DNA of 64,000 bases from Anaerorhabdus sp964386325 (GCA_964386325.1 CAYLQY010000003.1:161517-225516), one strand, 5' to 3'; numbered from the stretch's first letter, positions 51,444-60,496 are shown. The notes: a model not told the origin generated them from the sequence alone. Translations and numbers: made by a program.

Positions 51444-51740
51444 ATGAAAAAGGGATTTACATTGGTTGAAATTGTTGTTGTAATTGCTATCTTGGCAGTT
51501 ATGGTACTACTTGTATCTCCTGATGTATTGAAATTAATTACTTCAAGTGAAGGACAAGTTTGTAGTGATCGTAGAAAAGCACTCACTAGTGAATATTTTT
51601 CGATAAGACCGTATACAAGTGGTAATGCTGCAACAACTGTTTTGAATAATGCAGAGGGAAGTATTTGTCCAGATGGTTCTACGGTTTACTTTGATACTTC
51701 ATTACAGGTATTTGTATGTGATAAGCATGGTAGTAATTAA
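51444..51740 (+). CDS. Orphan type IV-like pseudopilin
   Basis: The 98-residue protein begins MKKGFTLVEIVVVIAILAVM, the class III prepilin signal, with Gly4 before the cleavage site, Phe then Glu5 of the mature protein, and a hydrophobic helix. The C-terminal part carries three Cys residues (DRRKALTSEYF region and the end VFVCDKHG). No prepilin peptidase, assembly ATPase or platform protein is in the window. It starts 2 bases after nth and ends before a terminator. Type II pseudopilins of this kind also act in competence (ComG). Confidence 0.8.
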   Translation: MKKGFTLVEIVVVIAILAVMVLLVSPDVLKLITSSEGQVCSDRRKALTSEYFSIRPYTSGNAATTVLNNAEGSICPDGSTVYFDTSLQVFVCDKHGSN

Positions 51741-51758
51741 CTAGATAAAAGAATAGAA

Positions 51759-51793
51759 AAGAAATCAATTCGTGAGAACTGATTTCTTTTTTT
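51759..51793. terminator. Terminator between the pseudopilin and ponA genes
   Basis: AAGAAATCA and TGATTTCTT form a 9-bp stem with a 12-base loop, followed by TTTTTG on the top strand and preceded by A-rich sequence for the reverse strand. Confidence 0.8.
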
Positions 51794-51794
51794 G

Positions 51795-54710
51795 TTAGAT
51801 ATCAAATAAATTTCTTGATGATTGTAATGCACTTAGATTAGCATATGGTATTGCAAGTGTAATTTCATTTCCAGAAGAGTCAGTACATTTTTTAGTTGTA
51901 TTGTCCCAATTGCCACTTTTTGCTTCACAAGCGACTTGTTGTTCAGATTTATCATTGCATAAATTATTGTACCAAAATTTTCCTTGTGCAAGACAAGCTT
52001 GTTCAGGTGTTTGTTGCGCTGTATCATTACACTTATTATCATACCAGAATTTACCAGAAGCTTTACAAGCTTCTTCATCGGTTTGTTGAACATCATTACA
52101 TTTACCATTATACCAATATTTTTGAGCTGCTTTACAGCCTTCTTCAGTATTTAAATCAAGTGGTACATTAATCTTAACTTCCTGACAGATTTCATTACTT
52201 GGTGTTCCTAACCATTCGTATGCGTAGTATCCACATACTTGAAGTGTATGATCACCACCACTTAATTCAAGTTTTTCGGCAAAGGTTTCAGTTTCACTAG
52301 ATACTTCTTTAATTACATTTCCACCTTCACTAATTCTTGCTTTATAACGGATAGGTCCAAAAATCCATGTGTAATCAAAGATTCTTCTACCCCATGCTTC
52401 AACATAAACACTACCAGTACTTAAACTTAAGTCCATTGTATCAGCAGCAACTTGAAGTTGTGCAGGATTAGGGTAAGCACCCCATGATAAGTTAACAGTT
52501 CCATCGGCAGCGCCACTAGCGTTAAATGCATTAATTTGTTCAACGTTAGCAGATTCCGGAGTAACAAGTGTTGCGAATTCTTTCTTGATTAATCCACTTG
52601 TGATGAAAGCTGGATCCATATCAGCGATTACTGAAGCATATGGCCATGTTCCTAAGATATGGTCAATTCTAACTAGACCTTCTGGTTGAGGAATTGGTCC
52701 TGGTTTTGTAGCATCACTTGTGATATCCATTAATGCTTTACTGATTTTACCAGGAATATTCATATTACTCTTAGCTTTTGAGAAGTAAGTATCTTTATCT
52801 TTAACCCCTTTTTCATAACCAACCCAAACAACGTTGGTTACTTGTGAGGTTTCTGTTACCATCCACTTATCTTTGGCAGCTCCTTTAGGAATACCGAAGA
52901 CTAAACCTTCAGAACCCCAGTCGGTTGTTCCTGTCTTACCATAAATAGGGTAATCTTTGCCTCTAGAAACGATTTGCATATAATTTCCATAGTTTTGACT
53001 TGCGGCAGCTTGCATCAATGTTGCGGTTTGGTAAGCAGCTTCAGCACTAATTACTTGTGTTCCTGTATAGACTGGTTCTAATGGTTCACGACCATCTGAG
53101 AATTCAATACGTTGGACAGTATGTGGCTTGTAGTAATTACCACCATTCATCATTGCAGCCTGTGCTGCGGCTAATTCAAAGACACTACATTCAAAGCTGG
53201 ATCCACCGATACCATATCCAACATCAAAGCTGTCTTTTGTTACTTTTGAGAAGCCAAGATTTTGTAAGTATTCAACTACTTTATCTACTCCAATAGCTTC
53301 AATTACATCTTGTAGAGCCTGTAAAGCAGGAGTATTTAATGAGTTACCAACTGCAGCTTCGAGGGTAACTTGACCACGATAAATACCATCAAAGTTCTTA
53401 ATTACTTTATTTGTTCCACGATAAGCGATAGGTCTATCAGTTACAACGTGGCTTGTTGACCAACCAAGATATTCAAATGCGGGTGCATAGTCTAAGAATG
53501 GCTTTACAGCTGACCCTGGTTGTTTATATTGATCGGTAGCATGGTTAAGCAATAAGCTTCCACCACGACCATAGTTACGTCCACCACCAACGGCAATGAC
53601 TTGACCATTTTGGTTGTTTAATGAAACCATACCAATTTCCATCAATTCATCAGGGAACTCAATTCCTTCATAAGAATCAGATTGAATTTGATCCATTACC
53701 GCTTGAACACTCTTATCCATATAGGTATAGATTTTCATGGATGTTGTAGTAGGGTCAAGACCAGTGAGGTCTTGTACTTCACGAACAACGGTATCAATAT
53801 AAGATTGATAAGCATACTCTGATGTAGCATCTTCAGCTGTACGTTTTGCATTTGGATCAACAAGTAAATCTTCTACTTTGATTGATTTAGCAAGGTTTGC
53901 TTCTGCTTCTGTTAAATAACCATGACGAAGCATCATATTAATAACGGTATTTCTACGATTAGTAGCATAGTCTAAATATTTAAATGGATTGAATAGGTTT
54001 GGTGCATTTACGATACCTGCAAGCATTGCAGATTCGGCTGTATTAAGTTCACTAACATCTTTATCGAAATAATAATTAGCAGCTTTTTGTACACCACGAA
54101 TATTTCCTGTTCCACCAAAGTTCAATTTATTTAAATACATTTCAATAATTGATTTTTTGTTTGTATTTTTTTCTAGTTCAAGTGCTAATGCGATTTCTTG
54201 TACTTTACGTTCAACTTTTTTTGGTGCTCCAATTCCACTTTCATCATCCATGAAGTAAGTAGATTTGGTCAACTGCATGGATAGTGTTGAACCCCCTTGC
54301 GAGAAACTCATGGAAGCTAAGTTTTCAAGCATTGCTTTTGCAAAACGAGGGATATCAAATCCACCGTGTCCAAAGAAACGTGAATCTTCAATCGCTATAA
54401 AGGCATCAACGAGTGATGTTGGTAGTTGATCATAGGTAACGTTTGAACGAATTTGTTTACCAACGTCAGCAATTAAATCTCCATTTTGGTCGTAAATTTG
54501 AGATGATTCTTTACTGTCATAAAGATTGATATCAAATTTTGGTGAGGATGATACCATGTTGATTAATACGAATAATCCTATACAACCAACAATAATCTCA
54601 CAAGCAACAATAATAGAAATTACAAGTGCAACAACATTACGTTTATTGACTTTGCGATTTGTCTTTTTTGTTTTTGGTGAGGGTGTTGAAGCATTTTTCT
54701 TCTGTTTCAT
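51795..54710 (-). CDS. ponA: Class A penicillin-binding protein 1A with a cysteine-repeat C-terminus
   Basis: The 971-residue protein has a cytoplasmic Lys-rich N-terminus and one membrane segment (about 30-52). The glycosyltransferase domain has DAFIAIEDSRFFGHGGFD and QGGSTLSMQLTK. The transpeptidase domain has QPGSAVKPF (SxxK, about residue 390), an SLN-type motif in GNSLNTPAL and YGKTGTTDWG (KTGT). A fibronectin-like region at about 735-860 follows. The last 110 residues hold four Cys-pair repeats of the pattern C-x-A-x4-W-x4-C-x-D. It makes and crosslinks peptidoglycan outside the cell. GGAGG precedes the start; it overlaps recU by 4 bases, as in Bacillus. Confidence 0.94.
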   Translation of the reverse strand: MKQKKNASTPSPKTKKTNRKVNKRNVVALVISIIVACEIIVGCIGLFVLINMVSSSPKFDINLYDSKESSQIYDQNGDLIADVGKQIRSNVTYDQLPTSLVDAFIAIEDSRFFGHGGFDIPRFAKAMLENLASMSFSQGGSTLSMQLTKSTYFMDDESGIGAPKKVERKVQEIALALELEKNTNKKSIIEMYLNKLNFGGTGNIRGVQKAANYYFDKDVSELNTAESAMLAGIVNAPNLFNPFKYLDYATNRRNTVINMMLRHGYLTEAEANLAKSIKVEDLLVDPNAKRTAEDATSEYAYQSYIDTVVREVQDLTGLDPTTTSMKIYTYMDKSVQAVMDQIQSDSYEGIEFPDELMEIGMVSLNNQNGQVIAVGGGRNYGRGGSLLLNHATDQYKQPGSAVKPFLDYAPAFEYLGWSTSHVVTDRPIAYRGTNKVIKNFDGIYRGQVTLEAAVGNSLNTPALQALQDVIEAIGVDKVVEYLQNLGFSKVTKDSFDVGYGIGGSSFECSVFELAAAQAAMMNGGNYYKPHTVQRIEFSDGREPLEPVYTGTQVISAEAAYQTATLMQAAASQNYGNYMQIVSRGKDYPIYGKTGTTDWGSEGLVFGIPKGAAKDKWMVTETSQVTNVVWVGYEKGVKDKDTYFSKAKSNMNIPGKISKALMDITSDATKPGPIPQPEGLVRIDHILGTWPYASVIADMDPAFITSGLIKKEFATLVTPESANVEQINAFNASGAADGTVNLSWGAYPNPAQLQVAADTMDLSLSTGSVYVEAWGRRIFDYTWIFGPIRYKARISEGGNVIKEVSSETETFAEKLELSGGDHTLQVCGYYAYEWLGTPSNEICQEVKINVPLDLNTEEGCKAAQKYWYNGKCNDVQQTDEEACKASGKFWYDNKCNDTAQQTPEQACLAQGKFWYNNLCNDKSEQQVACEAKSGNWDNTTKKCTDSSGNEITLAIPYANLSALQSSRNLFDI

Positions 54711-55285
54711 TTTTGTCCTCCTAAATAAAATTGATCGATAATTTTAAGATAATCAATTCTAGGGCATAAACCCATCGGTATTAGTATTCCTTCTTCTTGA
54801 AACCAAGAATAAGGTAAAGAGCGTTTTTCACCATAATAATTGTAAATAATTTTAGATGCATCAACATAATAGGTTTCGTCCATTTTTGAGAAACGTATAA
54901 TAATGAATGCAATAGCACCATGTTTTATTACACTCTCTAAATGTTGAATTTGATGCGGGTGAATACTTGCGAAAGGGAAAGATGTTTTACTTGAGCATTC
55001 CTTAGCTTCAAAATCAATTGCTTTTCCTTTATATACACCATTGTAATCTGTTGTACTTGGTACTTTAAAGTAGGCTTCAGTTATTTTAGCTGCACTACGT
55101 TTAGGATAGTCAACAGTGACGATTTGTACTGGTGTTGGTTTTTTATGAATATTAGCTATTCCTAGTTCTAAATAATATTCATTAGTAAGATTTAAATCTT
55201 TTTCTAAGGTCATTCCGCGATTTGTCGCTGAAAGAGTACGATCAATATTTGATTTAATTTTCTTACCATTAGGGTATTGTATCAT
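54707..55285 (-). CDS. recU: Holliday junction resolvase RecU
   Basis: The 192-residue protein has the RecU nuclease core: RGMTLEKDLNLTNEYYLELG, then the active-site block STTDYNGVYKGKAIDFEAKE (Asp, Glu and Lys), FPFASIHPHQIQHLESV and a late WFQEEGILIPMGLCPRIDY. It cuts Holliday junctions during recombination and chromosome segregation. The ATG at 55285 (MIQYPNGKK) is chosen because upstream extension has no family match. It is first in the recU-ponA unit, divergent from gpsB. Confidence 0.94.
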   Translation of the reverse strand: MIQYPNGKKIKSNIDRTLSATNRGMTLEKDLNLTNEYYLELGIANIHKKPTPVQIVTVDYPKRSAAKITEAYFKVPSTTDYNGVYKGKAIDFEAKECSSKTSFPFASIHPHQIQHLESVIKHGAIAFIIIRFSKMDETYYVDASKIIYNYYGEKRSLPYSWFQEEGILIPMGLCPRIDYLKIIDQFYLGGQK

Positions 55286-55386
55286 AGTATCACCATGTAT
55301 TATTATACATTTTGAAGTCAAAAATGGGAAGATATATTGATTTATGGGCTTTGGTTTGTCATAATAAAGCATATGGAGGTAGTTTT

Positions 55387-55704
55387 ATGGCAAATAAACT
55401 AAATCTAGATATTCAAACAATCCTAGATAAGCAGTTTAATGTTGATTTTAAAGGATACAGTGCAACTGAAGTAGATTCCTTTTTGGATTTAGTTCTAGAA
55501 GATTATGAAGTTTTTCAAGATTTGGCAAGAACTTTACATGAACGAGCTACTGAACTAGAACAAGTCAATGCAACATTGCGTGCTCAAATCATCGAACTTG
55601 AAGGTAAAGCTAGAGTTTTAGATGAAGGTGGACAAAGTGTATCTCAGCTTGATATATTAAAACGTCTTTCACGTTTAGAACAAGTTGTTTACAATAAGGA
55701 TTAA
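55387..55704 (+). CDS. gpsB: Cell cycle protein GpsB (DivIVA family)
   Basis: The 105-residue protein has the DivIVA-like N-terminal domain with ILDKQFNVDFKGYSATEVDSFLDLVLEDYEVF, then a coiled coil to about residue 75 and a short C-terminal helix ending RLSRLEQVVYNKD. GpsB moves PBP1 between side wall and septum; here its gene lies next to ponA, with which it works. The ATG at 55387 follows GGAGGT. The stop touches the 5' end of the RNase P RNA gene. Confidence 0.93.
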   Translation: MANKLNLDIQTILDKQFNVDFKGYSATEVDSFLDLVLEDYEVFQDLARTLHERATELEQVNATLRAQIIELEGKARVLDEGGQSVSQLDILKRLSRLEQVVYNKD

Positions 55705-56069
55705 AATTTAACGCTCGGGCAATCGCTGGTATTTTAGATATTAGAGGAAAGTCCATGCTCGCACAGTCTGTGATGACTGTAGTGTTTGTGCTAGTTTAAT
55801 GAATAAGGCTAGGTAGGTGAAGAGCCTAACGGCTGAGCGATAACCTAAGGGAAACTATGGTTAAAGCCTTTAAAAGTGTCACAGTGACGTAGTCTACTAG
55901 GAAACTAGTAGAGTGGAACGAGATAAACCCCACAAGCGAGAAACCCAAATTTGGTAGGGGAATCTTTCAAATCTAATTAAGAAGAGATGAAAGGATACTG
56001 CAAAGTATAGATAAATGGTTGCCACCCGCAAGGGGACAGAACATGGCTTACAGAGTGTGAAAATTTAAG
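55702..56069 (+). ncRNA. rnpB: RNase P RNA, bacterial B type
   Basis: The conserved helices and loops of B-type RNase P RNA are plain: CTCGGGCAATCGCTG near the start, GAGGAAAGTCCATGCTCGCA (P4 5' half region, 55743-55762), CACAGTGACG, GTGGAACG, AAACCC, GCGAGAAACCCAAATTTGGTAGGGG in part (55935 onward), and ACAGAACATGGCTTACAG at the 3' side. Ends pair as AAATTT-type P1 helix. It is the catalytic RNA for tRNA 5' processing. Position after gpsB matches Bacillus. Exact ends are approximate, and the 5' end overlaps the gpsB stop. Confidence 0.96.
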
Positions 56070-56090
56070 AGACTGAAAAGTCTCTTTTTC
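56068..56090 (+). terminator. Terminator of rnpB
   Basis: AGAGACT and AGTCTCT form a 7-bp stem with a GAAA loop followed by TTTT, directly after the RNase P RNA. Confidence 0.85.
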
Positions 56091-56101
56091 TTCGCTTTTG
56101 T

Positions 56102-56130
56102 TTTACAATTTGGCTTAAACTTGATATAAT
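56102..56130 (+). promoter_or_regulatory. Promoter of pgsA
   Basis: TTTACA (56102-56107) and TATAAT (56125-56130) are separated by 17 bases, 31 bases upstream of the pgsA start. Confidence 0.75.
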
Positions 56131-56160
56131 TTCAAGCAGAGGATAAAAGGAGAAGAGAAT

Positions 56161-56754
56161 ATGAATTTACCTAATCGATTGACGATTATACGTATTTTAT
56201 TTATACCTATTATTGTGCTAGTTTGGATATTCCCATATGCACAGCTTAATATACAAATTCCAGTGTTTTATGTAGGGTTTGTATCAATATCACTAGTGAA
56301 TATAATTTGTTTAGTGATGTTTGCATTAGCTAGTTTTACAGATTTTCTAGATGGTGCTATCGCGAGAAAGAAAAACTTAATTACAACTTTTGGTAAATTT
56401 GCGGATCCAATTGCAGATAAGTTGCTTGTGACTACAATGTTTATACTTTTTGCATCACAAGGTATTATTCCAGTGGTTCCCGTACTCATCATGGTATTTA
56501 GAGATACTATTGTGGATGGTTGCCGTATGATTGCATCACAAAATGGTGTTGTTGTGGCAGCTGGTTATTTAGGAAAAGTGAAAACAGTCTTACAAATGGT
56601 AAGTGTTGTCCTTATTCTTTTAAATAATTTACCTTTTGAAATTTATCGTTTACCAGTTTCTGATTTTGTATTGTGGTTTGCAGCATTTGTATCACTTGCA
56701 AGTGGTGTATCCTATTTTAATCAAATGAAAGATTATATTTTTGAAAGTAAATAA
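56161..56754 (+). CDS. pgsA: CDP-diacylglycerol--glycerol-3-phosphate 3-phosphatidyltransferase
   Basis: The 197-residue membrane protein begins MNLPNRLTIIRILFIPIIVL and has the CDP-alcohol phosphotransferase motif DGAIARKK-x6-GKFADPIADK (about residues 62-84) with all the metal-binding Asp residues. About five or six membrane helices are present. It makes phosphatidylglycerol phosphate for membrane lipids. It lies directly before recA, an order also found in Bacillus. Confidence 0.95.
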   Translation: MNLPNRLTIIRILFIPIIVLVWIFPYAQLNIQIPVFYVGFVSISLVNIICLVMFALASFTDFLDGAIARKKNLITTFGKFADPIADKLLVTTMFILFASQGIIPVVPVLIMVFRDTIVDGCRMIASQNGVVVAAGYLGKVKTVLQMVSVVLILLNNLPFEIYRLPVSDFVLWFAAFVSLASGVSYFNQMKDYIFESK

Positions 56755-56802
56755 ATAGGAATTACATAGTTTTTGACTATAAATAAATAGAGGAGTTTAA
56801 AA

Positions 56803-57840
56803 ATGGCTGAAAAAGGAATTAATAAAGATGCACTATTACAAGATGCATTAAAACAAATTGAGAAACAATATGGTAAAGGAAGTATTATGAAACTAGGCGA
56901 TCGTGCAAACGTTGATGTTGATGCGATTGGTAGTGGATCAATAGCCCTTGACTATGCTTTAGGAATCGGTGGATATCCAAAGGGAAGAATCATTGAAGTT
57001 TATGGACCTGAATCTTCAGGTAAAACAACAATTGCATTACATGCGATTGCCGAATGTCAAAAAGCAGGTGGAAGAGCAGCTTTTATCGATGCTGAAAACG
57101 CAATTGACCCAATGTATACAAAGGCACTAGGAGTTAATATTGAGGAATTGATTTTGTCGCAACCAGATTCTGGTGAACAAGCATTGGAAATCACAGAAGT
57201 ATTAATTAAGTCAGGTGCAATTGATTTAATTGTAATTGACTCAGTTGCTGCCCTTGTACCACAAGCGGAATTAGATGGTGAAATGAGTGATGCCAACGTA
57301 GGTATGCAGGCTCGTTTAATGTCTAAAGCAATGCGTAAACTTGCAGGGGTTATGAACCGTTCAAGTTGTACTGCAATCTTCATTAACCAATTACGCGAAA
57401 AAGTTGGAATTATGTTTGGTAATCCAGAAACTACACCAGGCGGACGTGCACTTAAATTCTATTCATCTATTCGTTTGGATGTTAGACGTGGCGAAGCAAT
57501 CAAGAATGGTACGGATGTAATCGGAAATAAAGTAAATATTAAAGTAGTAAAAAATAAAGTTGCGCCACCATTCAAAGTAGCAACAGTTGAAATGATGTAT
57601 GGTGAAGGTATTTCTCGCCAAGCTGAATTAATTCAAATGTCTGCGGATTTTGATATCATTCAAAAAGCAGGTGCATGGTTCAGTTATAAAGGTGAAAAGA
57701 TTGGTCAAGGTAAAGAAGCAGTACGTGCATTCTTTATTGCTAATCCAGATATCGAAAAAGAAGTTATGGTTGCATTAAAAGAAAAATTATTCGCAACAGG
57801 AAGTAATGCTCCTGAAGCACCAGTAACTGAAGAAGAATAA
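56803..57840 (+). CDS. recA: Recombinase RecA
   Basis: The 345-residue protein is full length. It has Walker A GPESSGKTT (about residues 67-75), the DAENAIDPMY loop, LIVIDSVAALVPQAELDGEMSD (Walker B and L1), the L2 region NQLREKVGIMFGNPETTPGGRALKFY and the C-terminal domain with an acidic tail. It forms filaments on single-stranded DNA, exchanges strands and triggers the SOS response. AGAGGAG precedes the ATG. No LexA box was identified upstream. Confidence 0.97.
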   Translation: MAEKGINKDALLQDALKQIEKQYGKGSIMKLGDRANVDVDAIGSGSIALDYALGIGGYPKGRIIEVYGPESSGKTTIALHAIAECQKAGGRAAFIDAENAIDPMYTKALGVNIEELILSQPDSGEQALEITEVLIKSGAIDLIVIDSVAALVPQAELDGEMSDANVGMQARLMSKAMRKLAGVMNRSSCTAIFINQLREKVGIMFGNPETTPGGRALKFYSSIRLDVRRGEAIKNGTDVIGNKVNIKVVKNKVAPPFKVATVEMMYGEGISRQAELIQMSADFDIIQKAGAWFSYKGEKIGQGKEAVRAFFIANPDIEKEVMVALKEKLFATGSNAPEAPVTEEE

Positions 57841-57841
57841 A

Positions 57842-57872
57842 AGTAGGGCGAAGCATGTTGTTTCGCCTTTTC
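57842..57872 (+). terminator. Probable terminator of recA
   Basis: AGGGCGAA and TTCGCCTT form an imperfect 8-bp stem with a GCATGTTGT-type loop, followed by TTCT. It starts 2 bases after the recA stop. Confidence 0.65.
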
Positions 57873-57887
57873 TATGGAAGGAAAACT

Positions 57888-58193
57888 ATGGAATACAATA
57901 AATTAGTCCGTGATAAAATACCGGAAATCATTATGAATCAACATGAAGTTCCCGTAACTTGTATTTTAGGTGATGATGAATATAATTGTGAATTGAAAAA
58001 GAAACTGATTGAAGAAGTTAATGAATATCTTGAAAGTGAAGAAGTAGAAGAACTTGTAGATATCATGGAAGTGCTATATGCTCTTGCAAAGACTAAGGGA
58101 TATTCAGAGACGGAATTAGAAAATCTGCGTGTTAAGAAAAGCAATGAACGTGGTAGATTTGATGGAAAAATATTTTTAATTGAAAAGAAATAG
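57888..58193 (+). CDS. MazG/HisE-like nucleotide pyrophosphohydrolase
   Basis: The 101-residue protein begins MEYNKLVRDKIPEIIMNQ, the start typical of the phosphoribosyl-ATP pyrophosphohydrolase-like group of the all-alpha NTP-PPases. It has the metal-site patterns KKLIEEVNEYLES and EELVDIMEVLYAL (EExxE and ExxD). It is not in a his operon, so a house-cleaning role on odd nucleotides is more likely than histidine synthesis. The ATG at 57888 has AAGGA upstream; an earlier ATG at 57855 lies in the recA terminator. Confidence 0.88.
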   Translation: MEYNKLVRDKIPEIIMNQHEVPVTCILGDDEYNCELKKKLIEEVNEYLESEEVEELVDIMEVLYALAKTKGYSETELENLRVKKSNERGRFDGKIFLIEKK

Positions 58194-58220
58194 AATTGCT
58201 GATTAAGCAATTCTATTATT
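58191..58220. terminator. Bidirectional terminator
   Basis: TAGAATTGCT and AGCAATTCTA pair perfectly over 10 bp with a GATTA loop, between two convergent genes. Confidence 0.8.
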
Positions 58221-58959
58221 TTATCATTTTCTCAAATTGTTTTTCACTCATAAAGGCTTTAAAACGATTCCATAAAATATCTTTACTATTGGCTTTTGTG
58301 TGAAGTCCTTCGACACCTTTTTTCCACATTTCACTTGTACAATATAAATATTCAAACCAGTTTGGGTTAATCTGTTTACCTCCGATGGCGGTTATTAAAC
58401 ATTGCGCTAAAAGAGAATCAAAAGCTTTATCAAACTCTTTCTTTTCAATAGAAAGAGAAGTTTTTATATCATTTTTATCAACGCACTCTTTATTCTTCAT
58501 AAAGTCTAAAATCATTTTTTCAGAATCTTGAAGTGAATTAGATTTAAGAATTCGTTTAAAATGTAAATACGTATCTACTGATAAATAAGTTGACTTCTTC
58601 ATGTATAACTTACAATAAAACACTTTTTTCTGTTCGATTAGTGTGATTATATCAGGCATTGTATAGCCTAAACTAGATAGTGATGGTATGTCTTTATTTT
58701 CGTTACATAGTAATATACCATGTTGGTTAATGACTGCTTCAAGCTCATCAATTTTTGCGGTATTTGATGATGGGAAACGTTCGGGATGTAATACTCTACT
58801 CATTAAAATAGCACCACATTCTTTACAAAGAATATGTTCAATACTTGAACCACGATTCGTATACTGATAAGCATAAAGGTCTGGATAGACTTGCCCATTT
58901 CCAAGTTGGTAAGCAACTCCTAAGTGAGTGCTTCCACAAAATTTACATTTTTCAATCAT
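58216..58959 (-). CDS. Hypothetical protein with zinc-ribbon-like N-terminus
   Basis: The 247-residue protein begins MIEKCKFCGSTHLGVAY and has a second pair in HILCKECGAILMSR (about residues 40-53), so four Cys could bind one zinc ion. The rest is mostly helical and charged, with no signal peptide or membrane segment and no domain I recognise. The GGAGATAC on the reverse strand supports the start. It is a single-gene unit; the role is unknown. Confidence 0.6.
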   Translation of the reverse strand: MIEKCKFCGSTHLGVAYQLGNGQVYPDLYAYQYTNRGSSIEHILCKECGAILMSRVLHPERFPSSNTAKIDELEAVINQHGILLCNENKDIPSLSSLGYTMPDIITLIEQKKVFYCKLYMKKSTYLSVDTYLHFKRILKSNSLQDSEKMILDFMKNKECVDKNDIKTSLSIEKKEFDKAFDSLLAQCLITAIGGKQINPNWFEYLYCTSEMWKKGVEGLHTKANSKDILWNRFKAFMSEKQFEKMIK

Positions 58960-59126
58960 CGTAGTATCTCCTTTTCATTATTATAAGTGATAAAAGCTGA
59001 AATTAAAGTTGACAAATTGTTGGAAAGTTTGATTTAAAAGGTTGTGAGCACTTTGCTTGAGTTTAATACATAGTTTGATATTGTTAGATTATAAAAACCA
59101 TAATTAAAAAGAGAGGATGTGATTTT

Positions 59127-59720
59127 ATGGAATTTATAGAAGCAATAAAAAATAGAAGAACAATATATGCAATTAATAAAGATATGCCAGTAAGTGATGA
59201 AAAAGTTGAACATGTAGTTAAAGAGTTGGTGTTAAATGTACCATCTGCATTCAATTCCCAAACAGCCCGCGTAGTTGTGGCTTTTGGAAACTATCATCAA
59301 GAAATATGGGACATTGTAAAAGAAGAGTTACATAAACAAGTGCCAGAAGATAAATGGGAAGGTACAGATAATAAAGTAGCTGGATTTGCAGCAGGATATG
59401 GTACTATTCTTTATTTTGAAGATATGGATAAAGTAAGTGAATTACAAGAAAGTTTTCCACTTTATGCCAATAATTTCCCAATTTGGTCTAACCAAAGTAG
59501 TGGTATGTTACAATTTGCAATCTGGACAGCCCTAGAAGAATTAGGGTTAGGTGCTAATTTACAACATTATAATCCTTTAATTGATGAAAAGATTCATGAA
59601 TATTTCAATTTGCCAAAGTCTTGGAAATTGATGGCACAAATGCCTTTTGGAGGTATAAGTAGTCCTGCGGATGAAAAAGAATTTGATCCTATTGAAGATC
59701 GATTATTCTTCTATCGATAA
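59127..59720 (+). CDS. Nitroreductase-family protein (HBN1/YdgI-like)
   Basis: The 197-residue FMN protein has the FMN-site start AIKNRRTIYAINKDMPVSDE, then LNVPSAFNSQTARVVVAFG, a central WSNQSSGMLQFAIWTALEELGLGANLQHYNP and KLMAQMPFGGI. This is the pattern of the fungal HBN1/bacterial oxidoreductase branch that reduces nitro compounds or unsaturated aldehydes. It differs clearly from the shorter nitroreductase at 2686. GAGAGGATG precedes the start. It is a single gene. Confidence 0.88.
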   Translation: MEFIEAIKNRRTIYAINKDMPVSDEKVEHVVKELVLNVPSAFNSQTARVVVAFGNYHQEIWDIVKEELHKQVPEDKWEGTDNKVAGFAAGYGTILYFEDMDKVSELQESFPLYANNFPIWSNQSSGMLQFAIWTALEELGLGANLQHYNPLIDEKIHEYFNLPKSWKLMAQMPFGGISSPADEKEFDPIEDRLFFYR

Positions 59721-59795
59721 GGTGGTATAGTTTACCACCTTTTTACTTGATTTTAGTTTTACTCATGTTAGACTTGTAAGAGTGAGGTAAAAAAC

Positions 59796-60410
59796 ATGAA
59801 TGCTTGGTTATTAAGTATTTTAAATAGTTTTGGTTATTTAGGTATTGCGTTTCTAATTGCGGTTGAAAATATTTTTCCACCAATTCCTTCAGAGGTAATA
59901 CTTACCTTTAGTGGGTTTCTAACAACAAAATCTGATCTAACTCCGGTAGGGGTTGTCATTGCGGCAACAATCGGGGCATTATTAGGAGCGATTATTCTAT
60001 ATTACTTCGGTACAATTTTTTCGGAAGAAAGAATTGTGCAATTTATGGAAAGTAAATGGGGACGTTGGTTAGGTTTCAAAAAAGCGGATTTAGATAAAAC
60101 ATTAAGTTGGTTTCAAAAAAAGGGGAAATATGGTGCATTAATTGGGCGATGTGTACCTGTTATTCGTAGTATTATTTCAATACCTGCTGGAATGGCGAAA
60201 ATGCCAATGGGTGAATTTATTCTATTCACAACGATAGGAACACTTGCATGGAATATCTTGTTAGTCTTCTTAGGGGTTCAATTAGGTGCAAATTGGGAAG
60301 AAGTAATGACCTTCTTTGATACCTATACCAACATTATGGTCATTATTTTAGCGCTAGTAGGATTGTATATTATTTATTGGTGGTATAAGAGAAAACGTAA
60401 ACAAGGTTAA
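59796..60410 (+). CDS. DedA-family membrane protein
   Basis: The 204-residue protein has the DedA/SNARE-associated features: an N-terminal LNSFGYLGIAFLIAVENIFPPIPSEVIL re-entrant segment with conserved Glu residues, IGALLGAIILYYFGTIF, and GRCVPVIRSIISIPAGMAKMPMGEF. Membrane spans are present throughout. DedA proteins flip or carry undecaprenyl phosphate or phosphatidylethanolamine in some bacteria; the lipid here is unknown. GTGAGG precedes the start. Confidence 0.92.
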   Translation: MNAWLLSILNSFGYLGIAFLIAVENIFPPIPSEVILTFSGFLTTKSDLTPVGVVIAATIGALLGAIILYYFGTIFSEERIVQFMESKWGRWLGFKKADLDKTLSWFQKKGKYGALIGRCVPVIRSIISIPAGMAKMPMGEFILFTTIGTLAWNILLVFLGVQLGANWEEVMTFFDTYTNIMVIILALVGLYIIYWWYKRKRKQG

Positions 60411-60427
60411 TAATACCTTGTTTTTTT
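60399..60427 (+). terminator. Terminator of the DedA gene
   Basis: ACAAGGT and ACCTTGT form a 7-bp stem followed by seven T residues; the left arm overlaps the end of the gene. Confidence 0.8.
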
Positions 60428-60467
60428 AGTAAAAGTTTGAAAAAAAGAGCATAAGTATCGCTTTATC

Positions 60468-60496
60468 TTGTGAAAAAATGCTTTTATATATATAAT
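60468..60496 (+). promoter_or_regulatory. Promoter of rny-ymdB
   Basis: TTGTGA (60468-60473) and TATAAT (60491-60496) are separated by 17 bases, 48 bases before the rny start. Confidence 0.65.

Noticed and set aside
51833..52171. Cys-rich short frames on both strands at the end of ponA
   Set aside because: They are other-frame readings of the tandem Cys-pair repeats of PBP1A and have no start signals of their own.
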